DNA of 15,130 nt from Nitrospira sp. UBA6909 (GTDB lineage: Bacteria; Nitrospirota; Nitrospiria; Nitrospirales; Nitrospiraceae), in contig DKBD01000092.1 of the NCBI GenBank assembly GCA_002451055.1, positions 1,392-16,521 on the forward strand, written 5' to 3'. Below the pieces are notes generated by a model, which was not told where the DNA came from, ran no database searches, and was given only the letters and a program-made list of their open reading frames with translations. Made by a program: the position numbers and the translations under genes. Shown here piece after piece: positions 8,042-15,130 of the stretch (the first letter of the stretch is position 1; every line of letters begins with the position of its first letter).

Positions 8042-9235
8042 ATGGAAGACTGGAGACAAATCCTGGCGAAGAGCATTGTAAAGCCCAGGGACCTGGCTGA
8101 CCGCTTTGGGCTTGATGCCGAGGAGATCGAAGCCATCGTCGGCCCCTATCCGATGCGGATTACACCGACCGTCCTCGAGACCATCACGGCAAAGGACGAT
8201 GCGATTTGGAAGCAAGTCGTCCCAGATGCGGCGGAACTGGCCGACATCGACGCGGAGGACGATCCGCTGGAAGAGGATCACATGAGTCCGGTGCCGCACT
8301 TGGTCCATCGTTACCCGGACCGGGTACTGCTCATGGTCACGAATCAATGTCCGATCTATTGCCGATTCTGCACGAGAAAGCGGCTGGTCGGGAAACCTGG
8401 GTTCCTCAAGAAAGGCGAGCTGGACCGAGCCATCGCGTACCTCCGCGAACACACAGAAGTCCGCGATGTCATTCTATCAGGCGGCGACCCCTTATTGCTT
8501 CCCGACTACCTGCTTGAACGGGTGTTCAAATCCCTTCGGACCATTCCGCATCTTGAACTGATCCGCATCGGTTCGCGTGTCCCCGGAACATTGCCGCAGC
8601 GGATCACCCCAAAGCTCTGCGAGATGGTGAAAAAATATCACCCGATCTACATGAACCTGCACTTCAACCACCCCGACGAACTCACGCCCGACGTGAAAGC
8701 CGCGTGCGGCATGCTGGCGGACGCCGGCATTCCTCTTGGCGCGCAGACCGTCTTGCTCAAGGGCGTCAACGACGATCCGGAGATCATGAAGCGGCTCGTG
8801 CACCAGCTGCTGCTCGCGCGGGTGAAGCCTTACTACCTCTATCAAGCGGACTTGACCAAGGGCACGAATCATTTCCGAACCACGGTTGAAACGGGATTGA
8901 ACATCATCAGAGCTCTTCAAGGCCACACCAGCGGCATGGCGGTTCCGCATTTCGTCATCGATGCGCCGGGCGGCGGCGGCAAGATTCCGCTGCTGCCAGG
9001 TGACTACCTGGTACACCTGGACGATGACGGAGCGGTGCTGCGCAATTACGAGAACAACGTCTTCCATTATCCTCAGCCGAGGACCGACGGCGTGCGCGAA
9101 CTCCCGATGGTCGGCGCGCGTTCCTCGCGGGAGAGCCATTCCGAATCCTTTGCGCCCTGCGGAGACAGTTATCCTGACCGTGACGGCTTTGCGTCCTGGG
9201 GCAACAGCTGCGGCGGAGACACGGACGACCTGTGA
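8042..9235 (+). CDS. kamA: L-lysine 2,3-aminomutase, radical SAM
   Basis: This 397-residue enzyme should convert L-lysine to L-beta-lysine using S-adenosylmethionine, a [4Fe-4S] cluster and pyridoxal phosphate. The radical SAM motif is Cys103-x3-Cys107-x2-Cys110 in CPIYCRFC. Lys314 in APGGGGK corresponds to the PLP lysine (Lys337 of Clostridium subterminale enzyme). Asp270 and Asp307 correspond to clostridial Asp293 and Asp330, which hold the lysine side-chain amine; all three align at a constant offset of 23. These residues differ in glutamate 2,3-aminomutase. Sequence style (HRYPDRVLL, IRIGSR, LPQRITP, HTSGMAVP) is closer to clostridial KamA than to E. coli EpmB. The C-terminus after about 347 is an unusual Ser/Asp/Gly-rich tail with two cysteines. 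Its stop overlaps the next gene's GTG by 4 bases. No adjacent AblB-type beta-lysine acetyltransferase or EF-P gene is seen. Confidence 0.93.
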   Translation: MEDWRQILAKSIVKPRDLADRFGLDAEEIEAIVGPYPMRITPTVLETITAKDDAIWKQVVPDAAELADIDAEDDPLEEDHMSPVPHLVHRYPDRVLLMVTNQCPIYCRFCTRKRLVGKPGFLKKGELDRAIAYLREHTEVRDVILSGGDPLLLPDYLLERVFKSLRTIPHLELIRIGSRVPGTLPQRITPKLCEMVKKYHPIYMNLHFNHPDELTPDVKAACGMLADAGIPLGAQTVLLKGVNDDPEIMKRLVHQLLLARVKPYYLYQADLTKGTNHFRTTVETGLNIIRALQGHTSGMAVPHFVIDAPGGGGKIPLLPGDYLVHLDDDGAVLRNYENNVFHYPQPRTDGVRELPMVGARSSRESHSESFAPCGDSYPDRDGFASWGNSCGGDTDDL

Positions 9236-10389
9236 GCACGCCATCGTCCCACGCCGGCATCCTTCCCTCTCAGGACATCAAGCGGCTGATCGCCGGCCGG
9301 TCCGTCGGCGCGTCTCCGCCGATTGAGGACCGCCAAATTCAGCCGGCCAGCCTCGACCTCCGGCTGGGACGGAAAGCCTACCGGCTGATCAGCAGTTTCT
9401 TGCCCGAACTATCGGCCATCTCGTCCCGCCTCAATGTACTCGACTTTTACCAGTCCGACCTCGTGATGTACGAGATGGATTTGACCGACGGCGCCATTCT
9501 GGAAAAAGGCCACGTCTACCTGGTGCCGCTGCTGGAACACTTGAAATTGCCGAAGACAGTCCGCGCTCGGGCCAACCCCAAGAGCACGACCGGCCGGCTG
9601 GACGTCTTCACCCGAGTCGTCACGGATCTCACAGCCGGTTTCGATGAAATCCGCGCCGGTTATGAAGGGCCGCTTTTTTTGGAAGTCGTACCGCGCTCGT
9701 TCGCGATCAAAGTCTGCACAGGCCAATCGCTCAACCAAATCCGATTCATCCGCGGCAACGCCGCCGTCACCGACCATGCACTGCTCGCGCTGCATCGGCA
9801 GACGCCGCTCCTCCACTACAATGATCGATCCCGATCGGCCGTGGACGCCCGCAATTTTCGAGCCGACCACGGCCTTTTCCTCCGCATCGATCTCAAAGGG
9901 GAAGACCGCGTCGACTCACGTATCATGGGCTACCGCGCGAAGAAAAATAGCCACGTGATTGACCTCAGCAAGATCGGCCATTACGCTGCGGCGGATTTTT
10001 GGGAGCCGCTCTACCGCCACCGGCACGACAGCTTGCTCTTGGAACCAGAAGAGTTTTATATCCTTGCATCGAAGGAACGCATCCGCGTGCCGGCCGGCTA
10101 TGCGGCGGAAATGGTCGCCTATGAAGCGGCCTGCGGAGAGTTGCGCACCCACTATGCGGGATTCTTCGATCCGGGATTCGGCTATGGATCGAAGGGGGAA
10201 ATCAAAGGGACGCAGGCGGTGCTGGAGGTCCGGCCCCACGACGTCCCCTTCCTGATTCATGACGGACAGACGTTTTTCAAGGTTGTGTACGACAGAATGA
10301 TGGAGAAGCCGGACCGTCTCTACGGCGTCGGCCTCGGTTCGTCCTATCAGGAACAAGCGCTGACATTGAGCAAACACTTCAAGGCATAA
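9232..10389 (+). CDS. Long-form 2'-deoxycytidine triphosphate deaminase (DCD family)
   Basis: This 385-residue protein looks like two fused dUTPase/Dcd-fold halves, the long form of dCTP deaminase (about 370 residues), against about 190 for E. coli Dcd. Half one has IQPASLDLRLG (36-46), ANPKSTTGRLDVF (114-126) and LFLEVV with Glu151. Half two has MVAYEAACGELRTHYAGFFDPGFGYG (in the 294-319 range) and AVLEV with Glu332, which aligns with the catalytic Glu of Dcd (FDPGFG...VLE compared with IDPGWSG...VLE). It should deaminate dCTP to dUTP for dTTP synthesis. It starts with GTG in a 4-base GTGA overlap with the aminomutase stop, so the two are translationally coupled. A pyrimidine enzyme in this setting is unexpected; a modified nucleotide substrate is possible but not supported by visible residues. 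Confidence 0.9.
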   Translation: MSTPSSHAGILPSQDIKRLIAGRSVGASPPIEDRQIQPASLDLRLGRKAYRLISSFLPELSAISSRLNVLDFYQSDLVMYEMDLTDGAILEKGHVYLVPLLEHLKLPKTVRARANPKSTTGRLDVFTRVVTDLTAGFDEIRAGYEGPLFLEVVPRSFAIKVCTGQSLNQIRFIRGNAAVTDHALLALHRQTPLLHYNDRSRSAVDARNFRADHGLFLRIDLKGEDRVDSRIMGYRAKKNSHVIDLSKIGHYAAADFWEPLYRHRHDSLLLEPEEFYILASKERIRVPAGYAAEMVAYEAACGELRTHYAGFFDPGFGYGSKGEIKGTQAVLEVRPHDVPFLIHDGQTFFKVVYDRMMEKPDRLYGVGLGSSYQEQALTLSKHFKA

Positions 10390-10392
10390 GCG

Positions 10393-10809
10393 ATGACTCC
10401 TACCGATCTACCGCCCTCGCAAGAAGAACCGCAGCAACCGACTAACCAGCCCACCCCATCGGAGCGGGAGGACGGCGGCGACCATCACATGAGAGTCCTG
10501 GGGAAGATGGTCGGTACGGCCTTCATGTTCCTGGGATTCCTGCAAGTGTTTCTCTCGATCAGCGGAGGATTCGAGCTGAGCGGTGTCGTGGCCATGCTCT
10601 TGTACTTCGGTGGGTTGGCCATTTGGGCCAATGCCGTCATCGAGCAGCCCATGATCCGATGGGGAGTCATGGTCGGAGCGATCGCGGTCGCGCTTGGGTT
10701 TATACAATTCGGTGAAATCCTCTTCTGGCACAAGCAGGTGGTCTTTTGGGGCACCGTCCTCATCGTCATGTACTTTATGTTCTCCGAGCCAAAAAGCCCT
10801 GCGACGTGA
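10393..10809 (+). CDS. Small four-helix membrane protein, unknown function
   Basis: I do not recognise a family. The 138-residue protein has a Pro/Gln/Glu-rich soluble N-terminus (1-32) and four predicted transmembrane helices at about 38-58, 62-83, 88-109 and 115-131, with short loops and no obvious catalytic motif. The first helix contains a run of Phe/Leu residues and the third is Gly/Ala-rich. It lies 3 bases after the dCTP deaminase gene and 7 bases before the glycosyltransferase, so it is probably in the same transcript. A partner for the membrane-facing glycosyltransferase is a possibility only. Confidence 0.85.
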   Translation: MTPTDLPPSQEEPQQPTNQPTPSEREDGGDHHMRVLGKMVGTAFMFLGFLQVFLSISGGFELSGVVAMLLYFGGLAIWANAVIEQPMIRWGVMVGAIAVALGFIQFGEILFWHKQVVFWGTVLIVMYFMFSEPKSPAT

Positions 10810-10816
10810 CGTTCCG

Positions 10817-11509
10817 ATGACGATTTCCGTCATCATCCCAACCTTGAACGAACAGACGGTCCTTGTGCAGACACTGCAGCACACAGCGACGCTGGGATTC
10901 AGCGAAGTCATCGTCGTGGATGGGGGCAGCACGGACGGAACCCTCCAGTCTGCCGAAACGTATTGCGCTGGCACGGCCGACGTCCGCGTCATTACAGCTA
11001 CGCGAGGACGTGCGCGCCAAATGAATGCAGGAGCGCGCGCCGGCCAGGGCGAGACCCTTCTCTTCCTGCATGCCGATACCAGGCTGCCGACCGACGCCGA
11101 ACAATTCATCGGATCAGCCCTGTCCGACCCAGGCGTGGTTGGAGGACGCTTCGACGTCCGATTCGACAGCCCCTCCCTGTGGGGTCGACTCATCAGTTCC
11201 TTGATGAACGTCCGATCGCGCCTGACAGGCATTTCCACCGGGGACCAAGCCATGTTCGTCCGTCGCCGAGTCTTTGAGCAGCTCGGCGGCTTCTCCGATA
11301 TCCCATTGATGGAAGACATTGAATTCAGCATGCGCTTGAAGCGAGCGGGCCGAATCGCGGCCCTGAACGCAGCCGTCACGACGTCTTTCCGACGGTGGGA
11401 AATCCAGGGCCCGCTCAGGACCATTCTCCTAATGTGGACCCTGCGTTTCCTATATTGGATAGGCGTCAGCCCACACCGGCTCCAACACTTCTATCGTGCG
11501 GTGAGGTAG
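10817..11509 (+). CDS. GT2-fold glycosyltransferase, TIGR04283 type
   Basis: This 230-residue protein has a GT-A fold family 2 core: ISVIIPTLNE (3-12), the nucleotide-sugar motif VDGGSTDGT (34-42), ARQMNAGA (67-74), HADTRLP as the DXD-like metal site (85-91), GDQAMF (142-147) and the catalytic-type ED pair in LMEDIEF (164-170). The pattern matches the TIGR04283 family that is named after arsenosugar biosynthesis. A hydrophobic C-terminal segment (about 200-215) may touch the membrane. The start is ATG 10817, which fits the family N-terminus; a longer reading from 10694 lies inside the membrane protein gene and is rejected. The donor and acceptor are not known, and no arsenosugar radical SAM enzyme (ArsS) is nearby. 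Confidence 0.9.
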   Translation: MTISVIIPTLNEQTVLVQTLQHTATLGFSEVIVVDGGSTDGTLQSAETYCAGTADVRVITATRGRARQMNAGARAGQGETLLFLHADTRLPTDAEQFIGSALSDPGVVGGRFDVRFDSPSLWGRLISSLMNVRSRLTGISTGDQAMFVRRRVFEQLGGFSDIPLMEDIEFSMRLKRAGRIAALNAAVTTSFRRWEIQGPLRTILLMWTLRFLYWIGVSPHRLQHFYRAVR

Positions 11510-11512
11510 AGA

Positions 11513-12253
11513 ATGTCCACCCCCAAACTCAGCACTCAACACTCAGCACTTGTCATATTTGCCAAGGCGCCGATCCCCGGCCAGGTCAAAACGCGCCTCT
11601 GTCCTCCGCTCACCCCGGACGAAGCAGCGACCCTCCACGGGAGCTTCGTTCTAGACACACTGGAACGAACGAAGGCCGCGGTCGCCCGGTTCAAATTGCA
11701 GCTCGATCGCCACCTTGCATGCGCACCGTCCTCCACCCACGTCTTTTTCAAGATCATGCAAGAACGGCAAGGCGTACAGCTGATCAATCAAGTTGGCGAA
11801 GATGTCGGGGCGCGCATGAATCAGGCCTTCGAGACGCTGTTTGCCCGAGGCTACCGACATGTGGTGCTTGTCGGAACAGACGTCCCGTCGCTGCCGCTTG
11901 AACAATACAAGCAGGCATTTGCATTATTGGAGTCGAACGACCTCGTGCTCGGTCCCGCTCTTGACGGCGGCTACTATCTGATCGGCCTCAACCGATCAAT
12001 TCCTGATCTCTTCACCGACATCCCATGGTCCACCAAACAGGTGCTGGCACGCACGCAAGAAAAGGCGCGGGCATTGGGACTCAGGAGCGCATTGACCGAC
12101 CTGTGGCGCGATGTCGATACTATCGAAGACCTCCTGGCATTAATCGACGCCAACGCTCTTGATGCCAAGAAACCGAAGCACGAACAAGTGTTTTCAGGCC
12201 GCACTACCGGCGCGTTACAACTGATCGCCAAACGGCTGCGCTCCAGAGCATAA
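11513..12253 (+). CDS. DUF2064/TIGR04282-family glycosyltransferase-like protein
   Basis: This 246-residue protein has FAKAPIPGQVKTRL (16-29), GTDVPSLP (121-128), ALDGGYYLIGL (149-159) and DVDT (200-203), the signature blocks of DUF2064/TIGR04282. The fold is that of nucleotidyltransferases and GT-A glycosyltransferases; FAKAP...KTRL is the nucleotide-binding start. It follows the TIGR04283 gene by 3 bases, the usual pairing of these families, so the two products probably act on one glycosylated compound. The first 12 or so residues precede the conserved core and are encoded by a heptamer repeat. ATG 11513 is the only ATG available, with GAGGTAGAGA just before it. The substrate is unknown. 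Confidence 0.9.
   Translation: MSTPKLSTQHSALVIFAKAPIPGQVKTRLCPPLTPDEAATLHGSFVLDTLERTKAAVARFKLQLDRHLACAPSSTHVFFKIMQERQGVQLINQVGEDVGARMNQAFETLFARGYRHVVLVGTDVPSLPLEQYKQAFALLESNDLVLGPALDGGYYLIGLNRSIPDLFTDIPWSTKQVLARTQEKARALGLRSALTDLWRDVDTIEDLLALIDANALDAKKPKHEQVFSGRTTGALQLIAKRLRSRA
11527..11550 (+). repeat. Heptamer tandem repeat inside the 5' end of a coding region
   Basis: ACTCAGC, ACTCAAC, ACTCAGC and a partial ACT lie head to tail, 3.4 copies. The repeat encodes residues 5-13 of the TIGR04282 protein, ahead of its conserved core. Confidence 0.8.
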
Positions 12254-12284
12254 TAGCGGTATACCTGCAACCAGAGGACCCATC

Positions 12285-13019
12285 ATGGACGACCGAGTCG
12301 CACTTATCACCGGCGGAGCCAAAGGCATCGGACGAGGTATCGCCCTCGACCTTGCCGCTCGGCACTGGAAGATCGCCTTCTGTTACAGAACCAGCGAGGT
12401 CGAGGCGAAGGCCACCGCGCTGGCGATTACGGAACGAGGTGGACAGGCATTCCCGATCCGATGCGATGTGTCGGACCCCGACGCGGCGAAGGAGTTCGCG
12501 GCGCGAGTTGAGAAAGAATGGGGCCGGATCGACGTCCTGATCAACGGCGCCGGACCTTACCACCGGATCAATCTGTTCGAAGAAACCGTCGAGGGCTGGA
12601 CCGAAATGTTCGACGGCAATCTGCATCCCATCTTTTATCTGGCCCAAGCGGTGGCGCCGGGCATGAAAGCCCGTAAGACCGGGCGCATCATCAATTTCAG
12701 CATGGCCAACGCAGACCAGATGATCTCGCAGCCGGACGTGACCGCGCACTACATCGCAAAAGCAGGCGTCCTCATCTTGACGCGTACGTTGGCTAAACTG
12801 CTGGCGCCTCACGGCATCACGGTCAACGCCGTCTCGCCAGGTTTCATCGACTCCGGGAGCGCGCCGCCGGCAGAACTTGGCGCCATGACCAAGCGCATCC
12901 CTGCCGGATACATCGGCACAGTCGATGATACGGTCGCCGCCGTCCGCTATCTCCTAAGCGACGAAGCCCGATACGTGAACGGGGCGAACATTCAGATTTC
13001 TGGAGGATGGGGGATATAG
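12285..13019 (+). CDS. Short-chain dehydrogenase/reductase (FabG-like), odd active site
   Basis: This 244-residue Rossmann-fold oxidoreductase has the cofactor loop TGGAKGIG (9-16), CDVSD (60-64), NGAG (87-90), the structural Asn112, Ser139, a nucleotide-side VNAVSPGFIDSG segment (180-191) and the SDR C-terminus VNGANIQISGGW (231-242). Arg35 after the second strand suggests NADPH. The active site is unusual: Lys159 has His155 where the catalytic Tyr of YxxxK is expected, and Tyr156 is one place late (HYxxK). Ser139 is 16 residues before His155 compared with 13 in E. coli FabG. The gene lies 31 bases after the DUF2064 gene and is probably the last of the cluster. Substrate is unknown; a sugar, acyl or pteridine carbonyl are all possible. 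Confidence 0.88.
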   Translation: MDDRVALITGGAKGIGRGIALDLAARHWKIAFCYRTSEVEAKATALAITERGGQAFPIRCDVSDPDAAKEFAARVEKEWGRIDVLINGAGPYHRINLFEETVEGWTEMFDGNLHPIFYLAQAVAPGMKARKTGRIINFSMANADQMISQPDVTAHYIAKAGVLILTRTLAKLLAPHGITVNAVSPGFIDSGSAPPAELGAMTKRIPAGYIGTVDDTVAAVRYLLSDEARYVNGANIQISGGWGI

Positions 13020-13026
13020 GGGAAGT

Positions 13027-13142
13027 GAGAGGATTGGGGTGGTTTCACTGCTCGCTGCCCGCGCGCCAAGATCTTGGTCTATTTCAAAATTAGAGGCGGC
13101 GCTCGGTCAATGCGCGCAGTATGAAACCAATCCACTCCTCTC
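13027..13142. repeat. Long imperfect inverted repeat with a central palindrome
   Basis: The left arm 13027-13051 and right arm 13116-13142 are imperfect reverse complements, sharing GAGAGGA, TGGTTTCA and CTGC blocks with small indels. The 64-base interval holds a perfect 12-base palindrome CCAAGATCTTGG (13066-13077) and an A+T-rich run at 13078-13093. It fills most of the 170-base spacer between the SDR and Cys-rich genes. No T-run follows the right arm, so it is not a typical terminator. It could be an RNA hairpin, a MITE-like relic or an operator region. Confidence 0.5.
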
Positions 13143-13174
13143 AATGGGGAGGGGAAAAGCAGGGGAAGAACAAG

Positions 13175-13183
13175 AAGGGAGGG
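13175..13183 (+). promoter_or_regulatory. Ribosome binding site deciding the Cys-rich protein start
   Basis: AAGGGAGGG lies six bases before ATG 13190. The earlier in-frame ATG at 13121 sits in the right arm of the inverted repeat with no such site, so the 134-residue form is preferred. Confidence 0.75.
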
Positions 13184-13189
13184 TCGCCG

Positions 13190-13594
13190 ATGAAAAACGA
13201 ACAGGAACGTGAAGCTCATCGCCGTTTCGTTCAGGCGCTCCAGCACGAACATCTGACCTGCACCAAGCCAGGCTGCGGAGGGCCGATGGACGTGGTCGAT
13301 CATACCTCGCACAGTGCCCGCGTCAAAACCTATCAAGCTACGTGCGAACGTTGTCACGCCGTGGACACGATCACCGGGAAAGAAGAACACCCTCCCACCT
13401 GGGATGTCGCCTCGATTACCATGATGGCGGAGGCCCATCTGCTCCACGACCAACCGACCTGCCCGTTCGACGACACCCCCATCACCTTCATCTCCATGCC
13501 GAACCCACGGCGGAAAGCCCGCTATCGCCTCCAGTGCTACTACTGCGGCCGGCACACCGAAATGAACTGGCCCCCGCCGGAAGCCAAACGCTAA
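13190..13594 (+). CDS. Small Cys-rich, zinc-ribbon-like protein, unknown function
   Basis: I do not recognise the family. The 134-residue soluble protein has two similar parts. Part one has Cys24, Cys29 and a CERC knuckle (Cys52, Cys55), which could form a four-cysteine metal site. Part two has Cys91 and a CYYC knuckle (Cys116, Cys119) but only three cysteines; Asp94/95 or a His might complete it. The CxxC knuckles and short beta-type segments suggest zinc ribbons. There are no membrane segments. It is 57 bases ahead of clpB on the same strand, so the two may be co-transcribed and it could be a stress-related or protein-quality factor, which is only a guess from position. Confidence 0.8.
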   Translation: MKNEQEREAHRRFVQALQHEHLTCTKPGCGGPMDVVDHTSHSARVKTYQATCERCHAVDTITGKEEHPPTWDVASITMMAEAHLLHDQPTCPFDDTPITFISMPNPRRKARYRLQCYYCGRHTEMNWPPPEAKR

Positions 13595-13651
13595 CCGGCA
13601 CATCATTTTGCGCCCTGGATCCGGCCTGATAGCTAGGGAGAGAAGGCTTGT

Positions 13652-15130
13652 ATGGACTTGAATCGCATGACGGTGAAGCTCCAGGAAGCATTACAGGCTG
13701 CATCAGCCCACGCGATGCGACGAAGCCACCAGGGTCTTGACGTCGAACACCTGCTCCTGGCGCTGATGGAACAAGAAACCGGTCTCGCCGGCCCGTTGTT
13801 TGAACAAGCCGGTGTCTCCCCGGCCGCTGTCCGGAAGGCTGCCGAGGCAGCTTTAGAAAAGCTTCCACAGGTGCAGGGGCCTGGAGCGGCGCCTGGGCAG
13901 ATCCATCTGACTCAGCGCCTGGCACACGTGCTCACCCAGGCCGAGCAGGAAATGCGAGGATTGCATGACGACTATGTGAGCGTTGAACACGTCCTGCTCT
14001 CGATGGTGTCAGAGGGGGGAATTTTTAGACAGCTCGGGGTCACTCGTGATCGGCTGTTGTCTGCGCTCCAACAGGTGCGGGGGAGCCAACGGGTGACCAG
14101 TCAAGATCCCGAAAGCACCTATCAAGCGCTCGAGAAGTACGGGCGGGACCTCACCAGACTGGCCGGACAGGGCAAGCTGGACCCTGTCGTGGGACGGGAT
14201 GAAGAAATCCGGCGCGTGATTCAGATTCTGTCACGCCGCACCAAGAACAATCCGGTGCTGATCGGCGAGCCGGGGGTCGGGAAGACGGCCATCGCGGAAG
14301 GCTTAGCCCAACGGATCGTGAAAGGCGATGTGCCCGAAGGGTTGAAACACAAACGCGTGGTCGGATTGGACATGGGCGCGTTGATCGCCGGAGCCAAATA
14401 TCGCGGTGAATTCGAAGAGCGCCTCAAGGCCGTCCTCAAAGAAGTCCAGGCGAGGCACGGACAGATTCTGCTGTTCATTGACGAACTGCACACGGTCGTT
14501 GGGGCGGGCGCGGCTGAAGGTGCGATGGATGCGGCCAACATTCTCAAACCCATGCTGGCCCGTGGCGAACTGCACTTGATCGGGGCGACCACGCTCGATG
14601 AGTACCGCAAGCATGTGGAAAAGGACGCGGCACTTGAACGTCGGTTTCAACCGGTTCTCGTCGGGGAACCGACAGTCGAGGATACCATCTCGATTCTGCG
14701 CGGGCTCAAAGAACGATACGAAATCCATCATGGCGTGCGCATCAAAGACGCCGCGCTCATCAGCGCCGCTAGGCTGTCGCATCGATACATCGCCGACCGC
14801 TTTCTCCCCGACAAGGCTATCGATCTGATGGATGAGGCGGCGGCTCGGCTCAGGACGGAAATCGACAGCATGCCGGCCGAGCTCGATGAAATCTCGCGAA
14901 AGGTATTGCAGTTGGAGATCGAGCGGGAAGCCCTCCGGAAAGAAACCGATCCCGGCAGCCGCGCAAGATTGGATGTGCTTGCACAGGAGTTGGCAGGGAA
15001 GGCGCGCGAACGCGATGCGCTGAAGACCCGGTGGGAAACTGAGAAAGTGTCCGTCGCCCGCCTACACACGCTTCGCCAACAGATCGAAGCCACGAAACAG
15101 GAGATGGAGCGTGCCGAGCGGGCATACGAC
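13652..15130 (+). CDS. clpB: ClpB disaggregase, N-terminal 493 residues, cut at right edge
   Basis: ClpB is a ring-forming AAA+ chaperone that extracts polypeptides from aggregates together with DnaK. The window holds the N-terminal double-repeat domain (about 5-145; the [14 protein letters not shown] and [14 protein letters not shown] repeats), the first AAA+ domain with Walker A GEPGVGKT (205-212), the pore-loop region [12 protein letters not shown] (247-258), Walker B LLFIDELH (273-280) and the arginine-finger pair Arg330/Arg331 in ERRF, then the start of the coiled-coil middle domain from about 400. The reading frame is open to base 15130; the rest, including the second AAA+ domain, lies outside. 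ATG 13652 has AGAAGG five bases upstream. I see no CIRCE element or clear heat-shock promoter in the 57 bases before it. The middle domain separates it from ClpA and ClpC paralogues. Confidence 0.95.
   Translation, partial: MDLNRMTVKLQEALQAASAHAMRRSHQGLDVEHLLLALMEQETGLAGPLFEQAGVSPAAVRKAAEAALEKLPQVQGPGAAPGQIHLTQRLAHVLTQAEQEMRGLHDDYVSVEHVLLSMVSEGGIFRQLGVTRDRLLSALQQVRGSQRVTSQDPESTYQALEKYGRDLTRLAGQGKLDPVVGRDEEIRRVIQILSRRTKNNPVLIGEPGVGKTAIAEGLAQRIVKGDVPEGLKHKRVVGLDMGALIAGAKYRGEFEERLKAVLKEVQARHGQILLFIDELHTVVGAGAAEGAMDAANILKPMLARGELHLIGATTLDEYRKHVEKDAALERRFQPVLVGEPTVEDTISILRGLKERYEIHHGVRIKDAALISAARLSHRYIADRFLPDKAIDLMDEAAARLRTEIDSMPAELDEISRKVLQLEIEREALRKETDPGSRARLDVLAQELAGKARERDALKTRWETEKVSVARLHTLRQQIEATKQEMERAERAYD

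Noticed and set aside
10694..10816. Upstream start of the TIGR04283 protein
   Set aside because: It lies inside the membrane protein gene and adds residues before the conserved IIPTLNE start.
13066..13077. CCAAGATCTTGG as a terminator stem
   Set aside because: The stem is too short once a loop is allowed, and no run of T follows.
14303..14782. 159-residue minus-strand frame
   Set aside because: It is antisense to the clpB nucleotide-binding domain and has no motif.

Overview
The window (about 15.1 kb, G+C rich) looks chromosomal. It suits a Nitrospira-like member of Nitrospirota: an orphan CbbQ/NorQ-type ATPase, a large PAS/GAF hybrid histidine kinase, a lysine 2,3-aminomutase of the clostridial type, and a TIGR04283/TIGR04282 glycosyltransferase pair all fit. 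This taxonomic guess comes from gene content and protein style, not from any marker gene. I see no tRNA, rRNA, CRISPR array, transposase or phage gene. No gap without a gene exceeds about 170 bases.

Left block, minus strand (5959 down to 1). A YkgJ-type Cys-cluster/DUF2156 fusion protein is followed with a 4-base ATGA overlap by a 1035-residue hybrid sensor histidine kinase. After a 169-base gap come a CbbQ/NirQ/NorQ-family MoxR AAA+ ATPase and, 22 bases on, a YggU/DUF167-family protein that runs off the left edge and has no ATG start.

Right block, plus strand (6098 to 13019). Eight genes lie close together with the same orientation: an ATP-grasp-like enzyme (TTG start), a glutaredoxin-like protein, lysine 2,3-aminomutase, a long two-domain dCTP deaminase, a four-helix membrane protein, two 'arsenosugar-type' glycosyltransferase-fold proteins (TIGR04283 and DUF2064/TIGR04282), and an SDR oxidoreductase. 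Most junctions are -4 to +31 bases, so much of this block is probably one transcript. It diverges from the left block across a 138-base intergenic region (5960-6097) that should hold the outward promoters; I could not pick convincing -35/-10 boxes there.

Right end (13020 to 15130). A 170-base spacer with a long imperfect inverted repeat precedes a small Cys-rich protein gene. That gene is followed by clpB, which is cut by the right edge.

The most interesting reading is a possible beta-lysine module. The aminomutase keeps the residues that mark true lysine 2,3-aminomutases. It sits in a cluster with an unassigned ATP-grasp-like ligase and opposite a DUF2156 protein, a domain related to the aminoacyl-tRNA-dependent lysyltransferase part of MprF. 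Together these could make beta-lysine and attach it to an acceptor. This is inference from context; no substrate can be read from the sequence.
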